Assembly: GCF_002934005.1 (NCBI RefSeq)
Contig: NZ_PGEM01000027.1
Span: 1 to 64,000 of the forward strand
Origin: Cuspidothrix issatschenkoi CHARLIE-1
Lineage (GTDB): Bacteria; Cyanobacteriota; Cyanobacteriia; Cyanobacteriales; Nostocaceae
Length of the DNA: 64,000 nt
Direction of reading: 5' to 3'
Shown: positions 8,333-16,720 of the stretch, piece by piece
Layout of the letters: each line of letters begins with the position of its first letter
How positions within the stretch are numbered: the first letter of the stretch is position 1
Notes under the pieces: model-generated
Told to the model about the DNA's origin: nothing
The model's input: only the letters and a program-made list of their open reading frames with translations
Databases searched by the model: none
Made by a program: the position numbers and the translations under genes

Positions 8333-9679
8333 TTATATTTTTGGAACTTGATGATATTGTATCATAAGAGGATAAGAAATTACCCAGCCTAAAAATATGC
8401 CTAACCAAGCTGTAGTAACAAAAACTAAAAATTGGTGCCATTTATTGAAGGATTGTTTTAATTTTCGCTTCACTGGAAAATATATAAAACAGAAACAAAT
8501 CTCTACACGTTCAAATAGTAGAACCCCCAGATTTAGTGAAGAAAGATCAGAATTGTCCTCGGCTGAGAAATATTGAGCACAACTTAAAGCCCAGAAAGCC
8601 ACCGCTACAACAGCAGAAGTATGATTTGTAGGATTAAGGTTTTTATTTATATATACAAGAAATACAAGAAATAAATAAATTATTAGATAAAATAAACTCA
8701 TTATTCCTAACCAAAACCAAGGAATATTATTTATTTTAACCCTTGTTGTTATAGGATTATTAGGACCAACAAAAACAGGATATGTTTTATCTATTTTAAC
8801 AGTCTTTTCTTCTTTATTATTACTAAACTTATAAACATTATTACCAGAATTTCCCCCTTTAACTGTTGATAATAACTTTAACCATTCTCTCATAGATTGC
8901 GGACGATATTCCGCTTCTAAATTCATACCTTTAAGTATTGCCAGATTCAACCCATCACTAATACCAACAACATATTTATTAGGAGAAATTAACGGTTTAT
9001 TATACAATTTTCTATCTAGCGAACTTTCAGGACGTTTACCTGTAACCGCATAATATAAAGAAGCAGCTAAAGTATAAATATCTATGGTTACTTGTCTATT
9101 ACCTCCCATTTGTTCATAGGGTGCAAAAGCAATATTAGCAGGATGATGAGAAGTAAAATATCCATCTTGGGGCATTATTTCCCCAGCAATTCCAAAGTCA
9201 ATTAATACAGCTTTGCCATTTTTTTGTACCATAATATTACCAGGGTGTGCATCCCGATGAACTAAACCCTGTTGATGCACAAAAATTAAAGCCTCTCCAA
9301 TTTGCTTGATATATTCAACTGCTTTTAATTCTGGTAATGCTCCTTGTTCTTCGACTAAATTAAATAAACTTTCACCTGGTACAAAGTCCATTACTAAACA
9401 ATATGTTTTACCATCTTCAAATAATTCTGTTACACGGACAATATTCGGGTGTGGTTGTTGAGAAAGTTGTGCTAATTTGCGTCCTTCTTGAATAAATCTT
9501 TTGACGTAATTAGGATATTCAGAATCATTTTTTAGGCTTTCATTAGGGGTTTTTATCACTACCCACTGATTTAAAAGTGTATGTTGTGCTTGATACGTAA
9601 TTCCAAAACCACCTTCTCCCAGGACTTTTTCGATAACGTATCTTCCACCCTGTAATTTATACCCCTTTTGCCAAACCAT
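8333..9679 (-). CDS. Membrane-anchored Ser/Thr protein kinase
   Basis: 448 residues. The Hanks-type kinase domain spans about 12-270: glycine loop GEGGFG at 21-26, Lys43 (VVIK), catalytic HRD at 141-143 with Asn148, DFG at 161-163, and FAPYEQMGG in the activation segment. All key catalytic residues are present. The C-terminal part (about 318-440) holds about four hydrophobic segments, so the kinase domain should sit on the cytoplasmic face of a membrane. There is no PASTA, WD40 or TPR sensory domain. The substrate is unknown. It lies downstream, on the same strand, of the AAA/DUF4435 pair with a 158-base gap, so a functional link is possible but unproven. Confidence 0.9.
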   Translation of the reverse strand: MVWQKGYKLQGGRYVIEKVLGEGGFGITYQAQHTLLNQWVVIKTPNESLKNDSEYPNYVKRFIQEGRKLAQLSQQPHPNIVRVTELFEDGKTYCLVMDFVPGESLFNLVEEQGALPELKAVEYIKQIGEALIFVHQQGLVHRDAHPGNIMVQKNGKAVLIDFGIAGEIMPQDGYFTSHHPANIAFAPYEQMGGNRQVTIDIYTLAASLYYAVTGKRPESSLDRKLYNKPLISPNKYVVGISDGLNLAILKGMNLEAEYRPQSMREWLKLLSTVKGGNSGNNVYKFSNNKEEKTVKIDKTYPVFVGPNNPITTRVKINNIPWFWLGIMSLFYLIIYLFLVFLVYINKNLNPTNHTSAVVAVAFWALSCAQYFSAEDNSDLSSLNLGVLLFERVEICFCFIYFPVKRKLKQSFNKWHQFLVFVTTAWLGIFLGWVISYPLMIQYHQVPKI

Positions 9680-9837
9680 AGGTTAAAAATGCCAAAAAAC
9701 AGTTATGTACATTTTGGCACAGTCGGGTATGATTTGGGTAGATATGCTAACTTCTCGATTTTCCCGAAAGATTAACTGGTTGAATTCCAGAATAAATTAG
9801 CAATCACTCTAATTTTCAACTTTTTAAAATGTTTCTT

Positions 9838-10761
9838 CTAAAGCTGTTCTATTTTATTTCTCAATTCAATCAAATCAGGGTATTGATTAATGTCAATATT
9901 ATTAACTGCCCATTTAGAATAATCATACATGGAGATATAGGATGAGTTATATGGTCTTTTTTTATCTTGACTAATTTTCTGCATTGCCTTGTAAATATCT
10001 TTACCATTAAACCAAATTAAATACTGCTCTTGCTGCCAAAATTCCTGTTGATTAAAAAGCTGTAAATACTTAGACAGACTTTCTTCAAATTTATCTATTG
10101 TCACTTCAGCTACCGTATTTTTAAATTCATTAATTAATGATAAAGCCTGATTTTTACAATCAGATAAATCTAGAGAATCTGGAATTTTCTTAGTCCATTT
10201 TGTTTCTAACTGTTTTCTACTCGCACTAAGTTGGCATAAATTACCTAACGCCCATCTAACAGCTTGATAATCTCGCAAAATTCTTGCAGCATCTTCTACC
10301 CATTGAGTAATTTTATCAACGCCTGGTGAATTACCATGTCCCCAGTTAAAAATAGTAGGATTTTCTAATTTTTCTGCATATTGGGTGATCCAATATTGAT
10401 GAATCAGTTCAGGTTCAAGTAAATAGTTTTCAATACAAGTACGATGAGATAGAAAAGCTCTATTTCCTAATTTATCTATTTGTAGTAATTGAATTTCTGA
10501 TGTAGGGTCAATATCAAAATCACGATCTCTGAAAATGATATAGTTGTTGGCAGTTTTTTGATTTTCCTCCTTATTTTGTTTTTCATTATTTTCATCATTT
10601 TTCTTTTTAAAATAGGCGTTAATAAAGACCGAAAAACTAAACTTACTGCCACTAGCAACAATTGTAACACTATTGGATTGATTCTCTGTCACCTTATTAA
10701 GTACATCTAAATCAAGATTACCCTCACAAAAAATAACTTTATTCCGAACTACTCCCATCAT
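9838..10761 (-). CDS. DUF4435 TOPRIM-like protein (AriB-like)
   Basis: 307 residues. The N-terminus has a TOPRIM-type motif, VIFCEGNLDLD with Glu13, followed by FRDRDFD with Asp79 and Asp81. This is the acidic arrangement of OLD-family TOPRIM and DUF4435 nucleases. The rest includes the DUF4435 region SHRTCIENYLLEPELIHQYW. It starts only 4 bases after the stop of the AAA ATPase gene, so translation is probably coupled. In PARIS defence systems a DUF4435 nuclease (AriB) is held by an AAA ATPase (AriA) and released on phage anti-restriction signals. The pair here looks like a divergent or smaller version. An Asn/Glu/Lys-rich insert lies at residues 52-72. Confidence 0.75.
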   Translation of the reverse strand: MMGVVRNKVIFCEGNLDLDVLNKVTENQSNSVTIVASGSKFSFSVFINAYFKKKNDENNEKQNKEENQKTANNYIIFRDRDFDIDPTSEIQLLQIDKLGNRAFLSHRTCIENYLLEPELIHQYWITQYAEKLENPTIFNWGHGNSPGVDKITQWVEDAARILRDYQAVRWALGNLCQLSASRKQLETKWTKKIPDSLDLSDCKNQALSLINEFKNTVAEVTIDKFEESLSKYLQLFNQQEFWQQEQYLIWFNGKDIYKAMQKISQDKKRPYNSSYISMYDYSKWAVNNIDINQYPDLIELRNKIEQL

Positions 10762-10765
10762 TGAA

Positions 10766-11830
10766 TTATTCCTCTATGATTCTGATAGATGATTCAGGTA
10801 CTAATTGTGCTACATAATCAGAATGAGTAGTAATAATAAACTGATTATTTTTACCTAATTTTGGTAAAGTTCTGAGTAAAGCTTGTTGCATTGGTGGATG
10901 TAAATGTAATTCGATTTCATCAATTAAAATTACTGAATTATGAATATTCCAATTCATAAAATCCATAAGTATAGGAAACGTCGCACGTTCTCCCCCAGAC
11001 ATTTCCGAAAATTCATAGTGAGTTTTATTTTTACTGTTATAAATATAAAACCAAGGTTCACTGAGAATATCATCTATGTTATCTCGTATTTCTATACCTT
11101 CAAATTCACGTCCTGAAAAAACAGTTTTATAAACTTTTGCTATTTCTGCGTATAAATCCTTTGCTCCTGGACGAAAATTTTTACCATTTTTTCCATATTT
11201 CTCATGAAAAATTTGCCATTTTGCTAGGCGATCGCGTAAAATATCCTCTGTAATTTCTAATTGATTTTTTGGATCTTCAGGAGTTAAACTGGTTGCTGTT
11301 CTCTGTTCTGTGTACCAAAAAACTGTACCCACTCTTTCAAAAACTGAAAATCCTTCAGAGCGAGATAATTGTTTAGCATATTCTCGTCCTTTAAATTGAA
11401 ATAATTCTGCTGCGCTATTTGCTGTTACACTTTCACCTTGCCATTTTAAATTAACAAGATATTCCTTAGCAGGAGAAACTGGTAAATCGCGTCCCATATC
11501 TCTTAATTTTTGGTGAAATTCGCTAATAGCTTGCAGTTCTGATTTAGAAAATTGTACATTAATAGTGACATTGGTGGGAGAACCACGCCAATTACTACTT
11601 AATAATTCATAATTAAATCCTGGCCAATCTAAATCAGCAGGTTTGTTTAATCTTTCTGTAGCTGTACCTAATGTAGACGCAATAGCTTGTAAAATGCTAG
11701 TTTTTCCAGCACCATTTACACCAATCAGAACAATTAAACTCTCTGCTAAACCCGTTTCAGGATCAGAAAAATCTAATTCCTGATCTCGAAATTTCTTAAA
11801 ATGTTTCAGCTTAATATTTTGAACTTTCAT
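10766..11830 (-). CDS. AAA/ABC-type ATPase paired with DUF4435 protein (AriA-like)
   Basis: 354 residues with SMC/RecF-type ATPase motifs: Walker A GVNGAGKT at 37-44, ABC signature MSGGERA near 277-283, Walker B ILIDE at 301-305, and a switch His at 336 (TTHSDYV). There is no long coiled coil, so it belongs with the compact AAA_15/AAA_21-like ATPases of defence modules rather than true SMC proteins. The DUF4435 gene follows after 4 bases. Known AriA proteins are, as I recall, longer (about 450-500 residues), so this is either a short variant or a different AAA/TOPRIM subtype. ATP-dependent sensing with the TOPRIM partner as effector is inference. Confidence 0.8.
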   Translation of the reverse strand: MKVQNIKLKHFKKFRDQELDFSDPETGLAESLIVLIGVNGAGKTSILQAIASTLGTATERLNKPADLDWPGFNYELLSSNWRGSPTNVTINVQFSKSELQAISEFHQKLRDMGRDLPVSPAKEYLVNLKWQGESVTANSAAELFQFKGREYAKQLSRSEGFSVFERVGTVFWYTEQRTATSLTPEDPKNQLEITEDILRDRLAKWQIFHEKYGKNGKNFRPGAKDLYAEIAKVYKTVFSGREFEGIEIRDNIDDILSEPWFYIYNSKNKTHYEFSEMSGGERATFPILMDFMNWNIHNSVILIDEIELHLHPPMQQALLRTLPKLGKNNQFIITTHSDYVAQLVPESSIRIIEE

Positions 11831-11852
11831 AATAATTTGCTTTTTACTCTAT

Positions 11853-12014
11853 TCAATGTATTTTTGATTCAATATAACCCGGTTCATCATCATCATCCGC
11901 CCAAGTTTCCAACCAATAACTATCTATATCTTCAAAATATAAATCTACACAATCAATACCATGATTTATCCAATCTTCCTGTAACCTTTTACCTACTTCT
12001 AAATGTTCTAGGTA
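11853..12014 (-). pseudogene. C-terminal fragment of an unidentified protein
   Basis: An open frame of 53 codons without a start codon (preceded by an in-frame TAA) reads LEVGKRLQEDWINHGIDC, then DLYFEDIDSYWLETWADDDE, and stops at 11853-11855. The composition looks protein-like, unlike the neighbouring spacer. I do not recognise the family. It lies just upstream of the AAA ATPase gene on the same strand and may be the relic of a third gene. Confidence 0.4.
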
Positions 12015-12075
12015 TTATCTAAAGTTCACTGACTTTATCATCTGCGTCTATCCGCGTCCATCTGCGTTCAACCCT

Positions 12076-12747
12076 CTACCTTTTCTGCACCAAATACCCA
12101 CAACGATGCTCACCATGAATCAACCAATGCGTCCTTTCGACACTACAATCTGGTAAAATCGCCGCAAACATTTCTAACTCATGGCCGCACACACTAGGAA
12201 ACGACTCCGCAACATTAGAAATAGCGCAAGTGTGTTCTATAAAAATGAATTTTTCACCACCATTATCATCTGACTCAACAGGGTGAAACTCAGCCATAAA
12301 ACCTTCTGCTTTTCGCAGTTCTACCAAATTTGCAACCCGTTCTTGTAAAGAACCTTTACCCACCCTTTCCCAGTATTCCTGCGCTTTACGTTCCCACTGT
12401 TTTTGTAAAATCGTCTTAACCTGCTCACTTCCAACAGTTTCCGCTAAAGCATCTAACAGCGACACTGCGAACTCTCCATAACCATCAGTAAAGCGGCTTA
12501 CATTCCTTTGTAATTGTTCCCGTCCCCGTTGACTTAATTGATAAAGATGCTGAGGACGACCCATAGCAACTTGATCAGGTATAAAATATACAACTAAATT
12601 ATCAGCTTCCAAATCCTTCAAATGACGGCGAATCGCTTGAGGGCTGACATCTAATACTTCTGCAAGCTCCAAGGCGGTGGCTTGCGTATGTTTCAATAGA
12701 TACTCTAAAATATCCTGCTTTGTTGTGGACTGCTGGGTAGTGGCCAT
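12076..12747 (-). CDS. sufR: SufR, Fe-S cluster-sensing repressor of the suf operon
   Basis: Transcriptional repressor of sufBCDS, divergent from its target. I place the start at the ATG at 12747 (MATTQQSTTKQDILEYLLKH); an upstream in-frame ATG at 12834 would add a 29-residue tail inside the operator region. Residues 10-75 form a winged HTH of the DeoR/ArsR-like type (ALELAEVLDVSPQAIRRHLK). The C-terminal half has four cysteines in the exact spacing C-X12-C-X13-C-X14-C (HTC, SVCGHE, PDCSV, EHRCGY), three or four of which are expected to hold the [4Fe-4S] cluster. Loss of the cluster should derepress suf. About 223 residues. Confidence 0.95.
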   Translation of the reverse strand: MATTQQSTTKQDILEYLLKHTQATALELAEVLDVSPQAIRRHLKDLEADNLVVYFIPDQVAMGRPQHLYQLSQRGREQLQRNVSRFTDGYGEFAVSLLDALAETVGSEQVKTILQKQWERKAQEYWERVGKGSLQERVANLVELRKAEGFMAEFHPVESDDNGGEKFIFIEHTCAISNVAESFPSVCGHELEMFAAILPDCSVERTHWLIHGEHRCGYLVQKR

Positions 12748-12786
12748 TTTAGTCCCAAAAAATTTTCGTAAAAAACCTGACTTAAA

Positions 12787-12800
12787 CAACATTGTTGTTG
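12787..12800. promoter_or_regulatory. SufR operator, site 1 (CAAC-N6-GTTG)
   Basis: CAAC (12787-12790), six bases, GTTG (12797-12800). It matches the inverted repeat described for SufR binding in Synechocystis. It lies 39 bases before the sufR start, where it could block sufR itself. Confidence 0.8.
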
Positions 12801-12831
12801 TTAATCTATCGTACAATGAAAATAGATTAAA

Positions 12832-12845
12832 CAACAGCCGAGTTG
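12832..12845. promoter_or_regulatory. SufR operator, site 2 (CAAC-N6-GTTG)
   Basis: CAAC (12832-12835), AGCCGA, GTTG (12842-12845). Centre-to-centre distance to site 1 is 45 bases. It lies 112 bases upstream of the sufB ATG, suited to repression of sufBCDS. Confidence 0.8.
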
Positions 12846-12957
12846 TTTTAGTCCTTAAACCTATTCTAGCAGTCCTGTTAGCAATCGGTAACAGAAAACG
12901 GGAGTTAGCTTTTTTGCAGCCCGTCGCCCGTCCTTTAAAGAGAACACAAGAGAACCG

Positions 12958-14397
12958 ATGAGCGCATCCGTCACTACCTTAGTCAACCAACCTTACAAGT
13001 ACGGCTTTGTTACCGATATTGAAGCCGATACTATTCCTCGTGGGTTAAGCGAAGATGTTGTCCGTCTGATTTCCGCCAAAAAGAATGAGCCGGAATTCAT
13101 GCTAGAGTATCGTCTCCGCGCTTATCATCAATGGCTGAAAATGACAGAACCAACTTGGCCTCATGTCAAATATCCGCCTATTAATTATCAGGATATTATT
13201 TATTATTCCGCACCGAAACAAAAGAAAGAAAAACTCAACAGTTTAGATGAAGTTGATCCCACTTTGTTGGAAACCTTTGCAAAATTGGGTATTCCTTTAA
13301 ATGAACAAAAGCGATTAACCAACGTTGCTGTTGATGCGATTTTTGATAGTGTTTCTGTAGCTACTACATATAAAGAAAAACTCGCCAAAGATGGTGTAAT
13401 CTTCTGTTCTTTTTCGGAAGCTCTGCAAGAACATCCAGAACTGATTAAAAAATATTTAGGTAGCGTTGTTCCCATTGCTGATAATTATTTTGCAGCTTTA
13501 AATGCGGCTGTATTTAGTGATGGTTCTTTCGTTTATATTCCCAAGGGCCTAAAATGTCCAATGGAATTATCTACCTATTTCCGCATTAACACCGGAGATA
13601 CAGGGCAATTTGAACGGACATTAATTGTCGCCGATGAAGGTAGTTATGTTTCTTATTTAGAAGGTTGTACAGCACCCATGTACGACAGCAACCAATTACA
13701 CGCGGCGGTTGTGGAATTGGTGGCTTTAGATAATGCGGAAATTAAATATTCTACTGTGCAGAACTGGTACGCTGGAGATGCAAATGGTAAAGGTGGAATT
13801 TACAACTTTGTAACTAAACGTGGGTTGTGTCAAGGTGTGAATTCTAAGATTTCTTGGACTCAAGTAGAAACGGGTTCAGCTATTACTTGGAAATATCCTA
13901 GTTGTGTTTTGGTTGGTGATAATTCCGTTGGTGAATTTTACTCCGTTGCATTAACAAATAATATGCAGCAAGCTGATACTGGAAGTAAGATGATTCACGT
14001 CGGTAAAAATACCCGCAGCACAATTATTTCTAAAGGTATTTCTGCTGGTAAATCTAGCAATAGTTACCGGGGTTTGGTGAAGATTAATCCCACTGCTAAA
14101 GGTGCGAGAAATTATTCTCAATGTGACTCGATGTTAATTGGGGATAATGCTCAAGCCAATACTTTTCCTTATATTCAAGTTCAGAATAATACGGGAAAGG
14201 TGGAACATGAAGCTTCTACTTCTAAAATTGGTGAGGATCAATTGTTCTTTTTTGCTCAACGTGGTATTTCAGCAGAAGATGCTATTTCTATGATGATTAG
14301 CGGTTTCTGTAAGGATGTTTTTAATCAACTTCCTATGGAGTTTGCTGTTGAAGCTGATAAGTTATTGAGTTTGAAGTTGGAAGGTAGTGTTGGTTAG
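12958..14397 (+). CDS. sufB: SufB, Fe-S cluster scaffold subunit
   Basis: 479 residues, full length for the family. SufB forms the SufBC2D complex with SufC and SufD and is the scaffold on which a [4Fe-4S] cluster is built. The right-handed beta-helix core is visible from about residue 150 on ([40 protein letters not shown]), and the C-terminal SufB/SufD region has the conserved [17 protein letters not shown]. First gene of the operon, behind two SufR operators. Confidence 0.98.
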   Translation: MSASVTTLVNQPYKYGFVTDIEADTIPRGLSEDVVRLISAKKNEPEFMLEYRLRAYHQWLKMTEPTWPHVKYPPINYQDIIYYSAPKQKKEKLNSLDEVDPTLLETFAKLGIPLNEQKRLTNVAVDAIFDSVSVATTYKEKLAKDGVIFCSFSEALQEHPELIKKYLGSVVPIADNYFAALNAAVFSDGSFVYIPKGLKCPMELSTYFRINTGDTGQFERTLIVADEGSYVSYLEGCTAPMYDSNQLHAAVVELVALDNAEIKYSTVQNWYAGDANGKGGIYNFVTKRGLCQGVNSKISWTQVETGSAITWKYPSCVLVGDNSVGEFYSVALTNNMQQADTGSKMIHVGKNTRSTIISKGISAGKSSNSYRGLVKINPTAKGARNYSQCDSMLIGDNAQANTFPYIQVQNNTGKVEHEASTSKIGEDQLFFFAQRGISAEDAISMMISGFCKDVFNQLPMEFAVEADKLLSLKLEGSVG

Positions 14398-14403
14398 TTT
14401 TTT

Positions 14404-14438
14404 AACGAACCGCAGAGTACGCAGAGGAAGAGAGGAAG
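14404..14438 (+). repeat. Repeat family D (ACGAACCGCAGAG) between sufB and sufC
   Basis: AACGAACCGCAGAGTACGCA followed by an AGAGG-rich tail. Related sequences occur at 15865-15890 (inside sufD), 16613-16651 (inverted) and 39323-39357. It ends a few bases before the sufC start and partly supplies its purine-rich ribosome site. Confidence 0.7.
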
Positions 14439-14443
14439 AAAAG

Positions 14444-15229
14444 ATGATTGTTGAGAATAGTGATTTGATTTTGTCGGTTAAGGATTTGAAAGCGGAAGTT
14501 GATGGAACTCCAATTTTAAAGGGTTTGAATTTGGATGTTCGCGCTGGTGAAATTCACGCGATTATGGGACCTAATGGTTCTGGAAAGAGTACATTTTCTA
14601 AGGTGTTAGCGGGACATCCAGCTTATAGTGTTACTGGTGGTGAGGTGGTTTTCCAAGGACAAAATCTTTTGGAAATGGAAGCAGCAGAAAGAGCTAGAAG
14701 TGGTGTGTTTTTAGCTTTTCAATATCCTTTAGAAATTCCCGGTGTGAGTAATTTGGATTTTTTACGGGTTGCTTATAATTCTCGGAGAAAATCTCAAGGT
14801 TTGGAAGAGGTTGACGCTTTCGATTTTGATGATTTGGTTGAGGAAAAGTTAGAAGTTGTAAAAATGAATTCTTCTTTTCTTAACCGTAGTGTAAATGAGG
14901 GGTTTTCTGGTGGTGAAAAGAAGCGGAATGAAATTCTGCAAATGGCTATTTTAGAACCTAAATTAGCGATTTTAGATGAAACTGACTCTGGGTTAGATAT
15001 TGATGCTTTGAAAATTGTGGCTAATGGAGTTAATCAGTTAACTAATGCTGAAAATGCTACAATTATGATTACTCACTATCAGCGTCTTCTTGATTATATT
15101 GTGCCTGATTTTGTTCATGTGATGGCACAAGGACGCATTATTAGAAGTGGTGGTAAAGAGTTGGCGCTTGAGTTGGAATCTCGCGGTTATGATTGGGTGT
15201 TGGAAGAAGCTTTAGGAGTGGGTGTATAA
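14444..15229 (+). CDS. sufC: SufC, ATPase subunit of the Fe-S assembly complex
   Basis: 261 residues from the ATG at 14444 ([20 protein letters not shown]). An in-frame upstream extension to 14387 overlaps sufB and repeat DNA and is not family-like. ABC-ATPase: Walker A GPNGSGKS at 42-49, signature FSGGEKKR, Walker [13 protein letters not shown], His-loop TH. SufC drives structural change in SufBC2D rather than transport. Its TAA shares the A with the ATG of sufD (TAATG), so translation is probably coupled. Confidence 0.97.
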   Translation: MIVENSDLILSVKDLKAEVDGTPILKGLNLDVRAGEIHAIMGPNGSGKSTFSKVLAGHPAYSVTGGEVVFQGQNLLEMEAAERARSGVFLAFQYPLEIPGVSNLDFLRVAYNSRRKSQGLEEVDAFDFDDLVEEKLEVVKMNSSFLNRSVNEGFSGGEKKRNEILQMAILEPKLAILDETDSGLDIDALKIVANGVNQLTNAENATIMITHYQRLLDYIVPDFVHVMAQGRIIRSGGKELALELESRGYDWVLEEALGVGV

Positions 15230-16569
15230 TGTCTAGTTCTATCAATGTAGGGGTAATTCATGAATTACCCCTACAATCAAATTTATTAGATAGAGATGCT
15301 TTTTTAACTGACTTATTGAGTCGGGTAACTGCATCGGAAAAAGATGGTTGGTTCCAACAACTTCGTAATGATGCTGCTAAATGGGTGCATCATTCTGTTA
15401 TTCCCAATACCCGGGAGGAAGAATGGCGTTTTACTGATTTATCACCACTTAAAGAGGTAAAATTCAATAATGTAGGGATAATTCATGAATTGTCACTACA
15501 AAATGATTTTGTTTTACCTGAAGTTTCTCATCGGTTGGTTTTTGTAAATGGTGTTTATGCACCTAATTTATCAAATACTGAAAATTTACCTGCTGGTTTA
15601 AAAGTTGGTAATTTGGATATGTTACCCGATGAAGTTGCACAGCAATATTTAGCACAGTCTGAAGGAACAAGGGAAGTTTTTACTGCTTTAAATACTGCTG
15701 GTTTAAATGATGTAGCTGTGGTATGGGTTGGTAAAAATGTGGTGGTTAAAAACCCCATTCATCTATTATTTATGTCTGTGGTTGGTGAGTCTGCAATTAT
15801 TTCTCAACCTCGTTGTTTATTGGTTGCTGAAAGTAATTCTCAGGTGAGTTTAATTGAAGAGTATACGAACCACAGAAATACAGAGAATGAGGTTTACTTT
15901 AATAATAGTGTGACGGAAATCTGGGTAAATGAAAATGCTCAGGTGAGTCATTCTAGAATTGTGTTGGAAAGTGATGCTGCTTTTCACATTGGTAAAACTG
16001 CGGTAACACAGGCGCGGTATAGTCGTTATAGCTGTAATGCCGTGACAGTTGGTGGTAAAATTTCCCGTCATAATTTGGAGATTTTACAAACTGGTGAACA
16101 AACGGAAACCACACTCAATGGTTTAACAGTTATTGCTGATAAACAATTAGCTGATACTCATAGTGCGATCGCTCTGAATCATCCTCATGGTGTAAGTAAA
16201 CAGCTACATAAGTGCATTATAGGCGATCGCGCTCATGGCGTTTTCAACGGTAAAATTTTCGTTCCCAAACCCGCACAGTTAACCGACGCTGCCCAATTAA
16301 ACCGCAATTTGCTGTTATCATCTAAATCAAGAATTGACACCAAACCTCAATTAGAAATTACTGCTGATAATGTGAAATGCGCTCACGGTGCTACAGTGAG
16401 TCAATTAGAAGATGATGAAATCTTCTATCTGCAAAGTCGTGGAATTGATGAAAACAACGCACGCAAATTATTAGTGAATGCTTTCGCAGCAGAAATTATT
16501 AACTTAATACCCGTTACTTCCTTGAGAGAAAAACTGTTAAAAACAGTAGTCACCCTCACCAATAAATAA
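15229..16569 (+). CDS. sufD: SufD, Fe-S assembly subunit with in-frame repeat insertions
   Basis: 446 residues from the ATG overlapping the sufC stop; an in-frame start at 15193 inside sufC is unlikely. SufD is a beta-helix partner of SufB involved in iron acquisition. Family features: NTREEEWRFTDLSPLKEV near the N-terminus, LVFVNGVYAPNLS, and C-terminal HGATVSQLEDDEIFYLQSRG followed by LLVNAFAAEII. Unusually, two 30-bp near-palindromes (15246-15275 and 15471-15500) are read through in the same frame as NVGVIHELPLQ and NVGIIHELSLQ. A third repeat-like piece (15865-15890) is read as YTNHRNTENE. All keep the frame and lie in the N-terminal region or a probable beta-helix loop, so the protein is probably functional. 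Confidence 0.95.
   Translation: MSSSINVGVIHELPLQSNLLDRDAFLTDLLSRVTASEKDGWFQQLRNDAAKWVHHSVIPNTREEEWRFTDLSPLKEVKFNNVGIIHELSLQNDFVLPEVSHRLVFVNGVYAPNLSNTENLPAGLKVGNLDMLPDEVAQQYLAQSEGTREVFTALNTAGLNDVAVVWVGKNVVVKNPIHLLFMSVVGESAIISQPRCLLVAESNSQVSLIEEYTNHRNTENEVYFNNSVTEIWVNENAQVSHSRIVLESDAAFHIGKTAVTQARYSRYSCNAVTVGGKISRHNLEILQTGEQTETTLNGLTVIADKQLADTHSAIALNHPHGVSKQLHKCIIGDRAHGVFNGKIFVPKPAQLTDAAQLNRNLLLSSKSRIDTKPQLEITADNVKCAHGATVSQLEDDEIFYLQSRGIDENNARKLLVNAFAAEIINLIPVTSLREKLLKTVVTLTNK
15246..15275. repeat. Palindromic element family E, copy 1, inside sufD
   Basis: Perfect 30-bp palindrome: TGTAGGGGTAATTCA joined to its own complement. Translated in sufD as VGVIHELPLQ. Copy 2 is at 15471-15500 and a third, in a spacer, at 44901-44928. 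Confidence 0.9.
15471..15500. repeat. Palindromic element family E, copy 2, inside sufD
   Basis: Diverged copy (TGTAGGGATAATTCATGAAT then TGTCACTACA) with three or four mismatches to copy 1. Inserted in the same frame and orientation and translated as VGIIHELSLQ. Its divergence suggests it is older than copy 1. Confidence 0.85.
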
Positions 16570-16576
16570 CCAAAAA

Positions 16577-16597
16577 CCCCACCTTAAAAAAGTGGGG
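16577..16597. terminator. Hairpin in the sufD-sufS spacer
   Basis: CCCCAC, 9-base A-rich loop, GTGGGG, eight bases after the sufD stop, with no T-run. It could be an attenuating or RNA-stabilising stem separating sufBCD from sufS. As a terminator it would be weak. Confidence 0.4.
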
Positions 16598-16612
16598 AAA
16601 CCACACCAAAAA

Positions 16613-16651
16613 TCTCTTCTCTCTGCGTCTTCCGCACCTCTGCGGTTCGTT
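16613..16651 (-). repeat. Repeat family D, inverted copy in the sufD-sufS spacer
   Basis: Reverse complement of the ACGAACCGCAGAGG motif seen at 14404-14438 (reads CACCTCTGCGGTTCGT on the plus strand). Confidence 0.7.
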
Positions 16652-16720
16652 ATTCTTAAAATTTCCATAAATCCTAAATTCCAACCTAAATTTATTCTCA
16701 ACTCCTGAACTCCCTAAATT

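Noticed and set aside
8151-8351. 66-residue hydrophobic plus-strand ORF
   Set aside because: Low-complexity Leu/Phe/Val composition, no ribosome site, and it overlaps the kinase gene's 3' end; probably the antisense of a decayed minus-strand gene.
12677-12961. 94-residue plus-strand ORF across the suf promoter
   Set aside because: It runs antisense through the sufR start, both operators and the sufB start, and has no protein-like conservation features.
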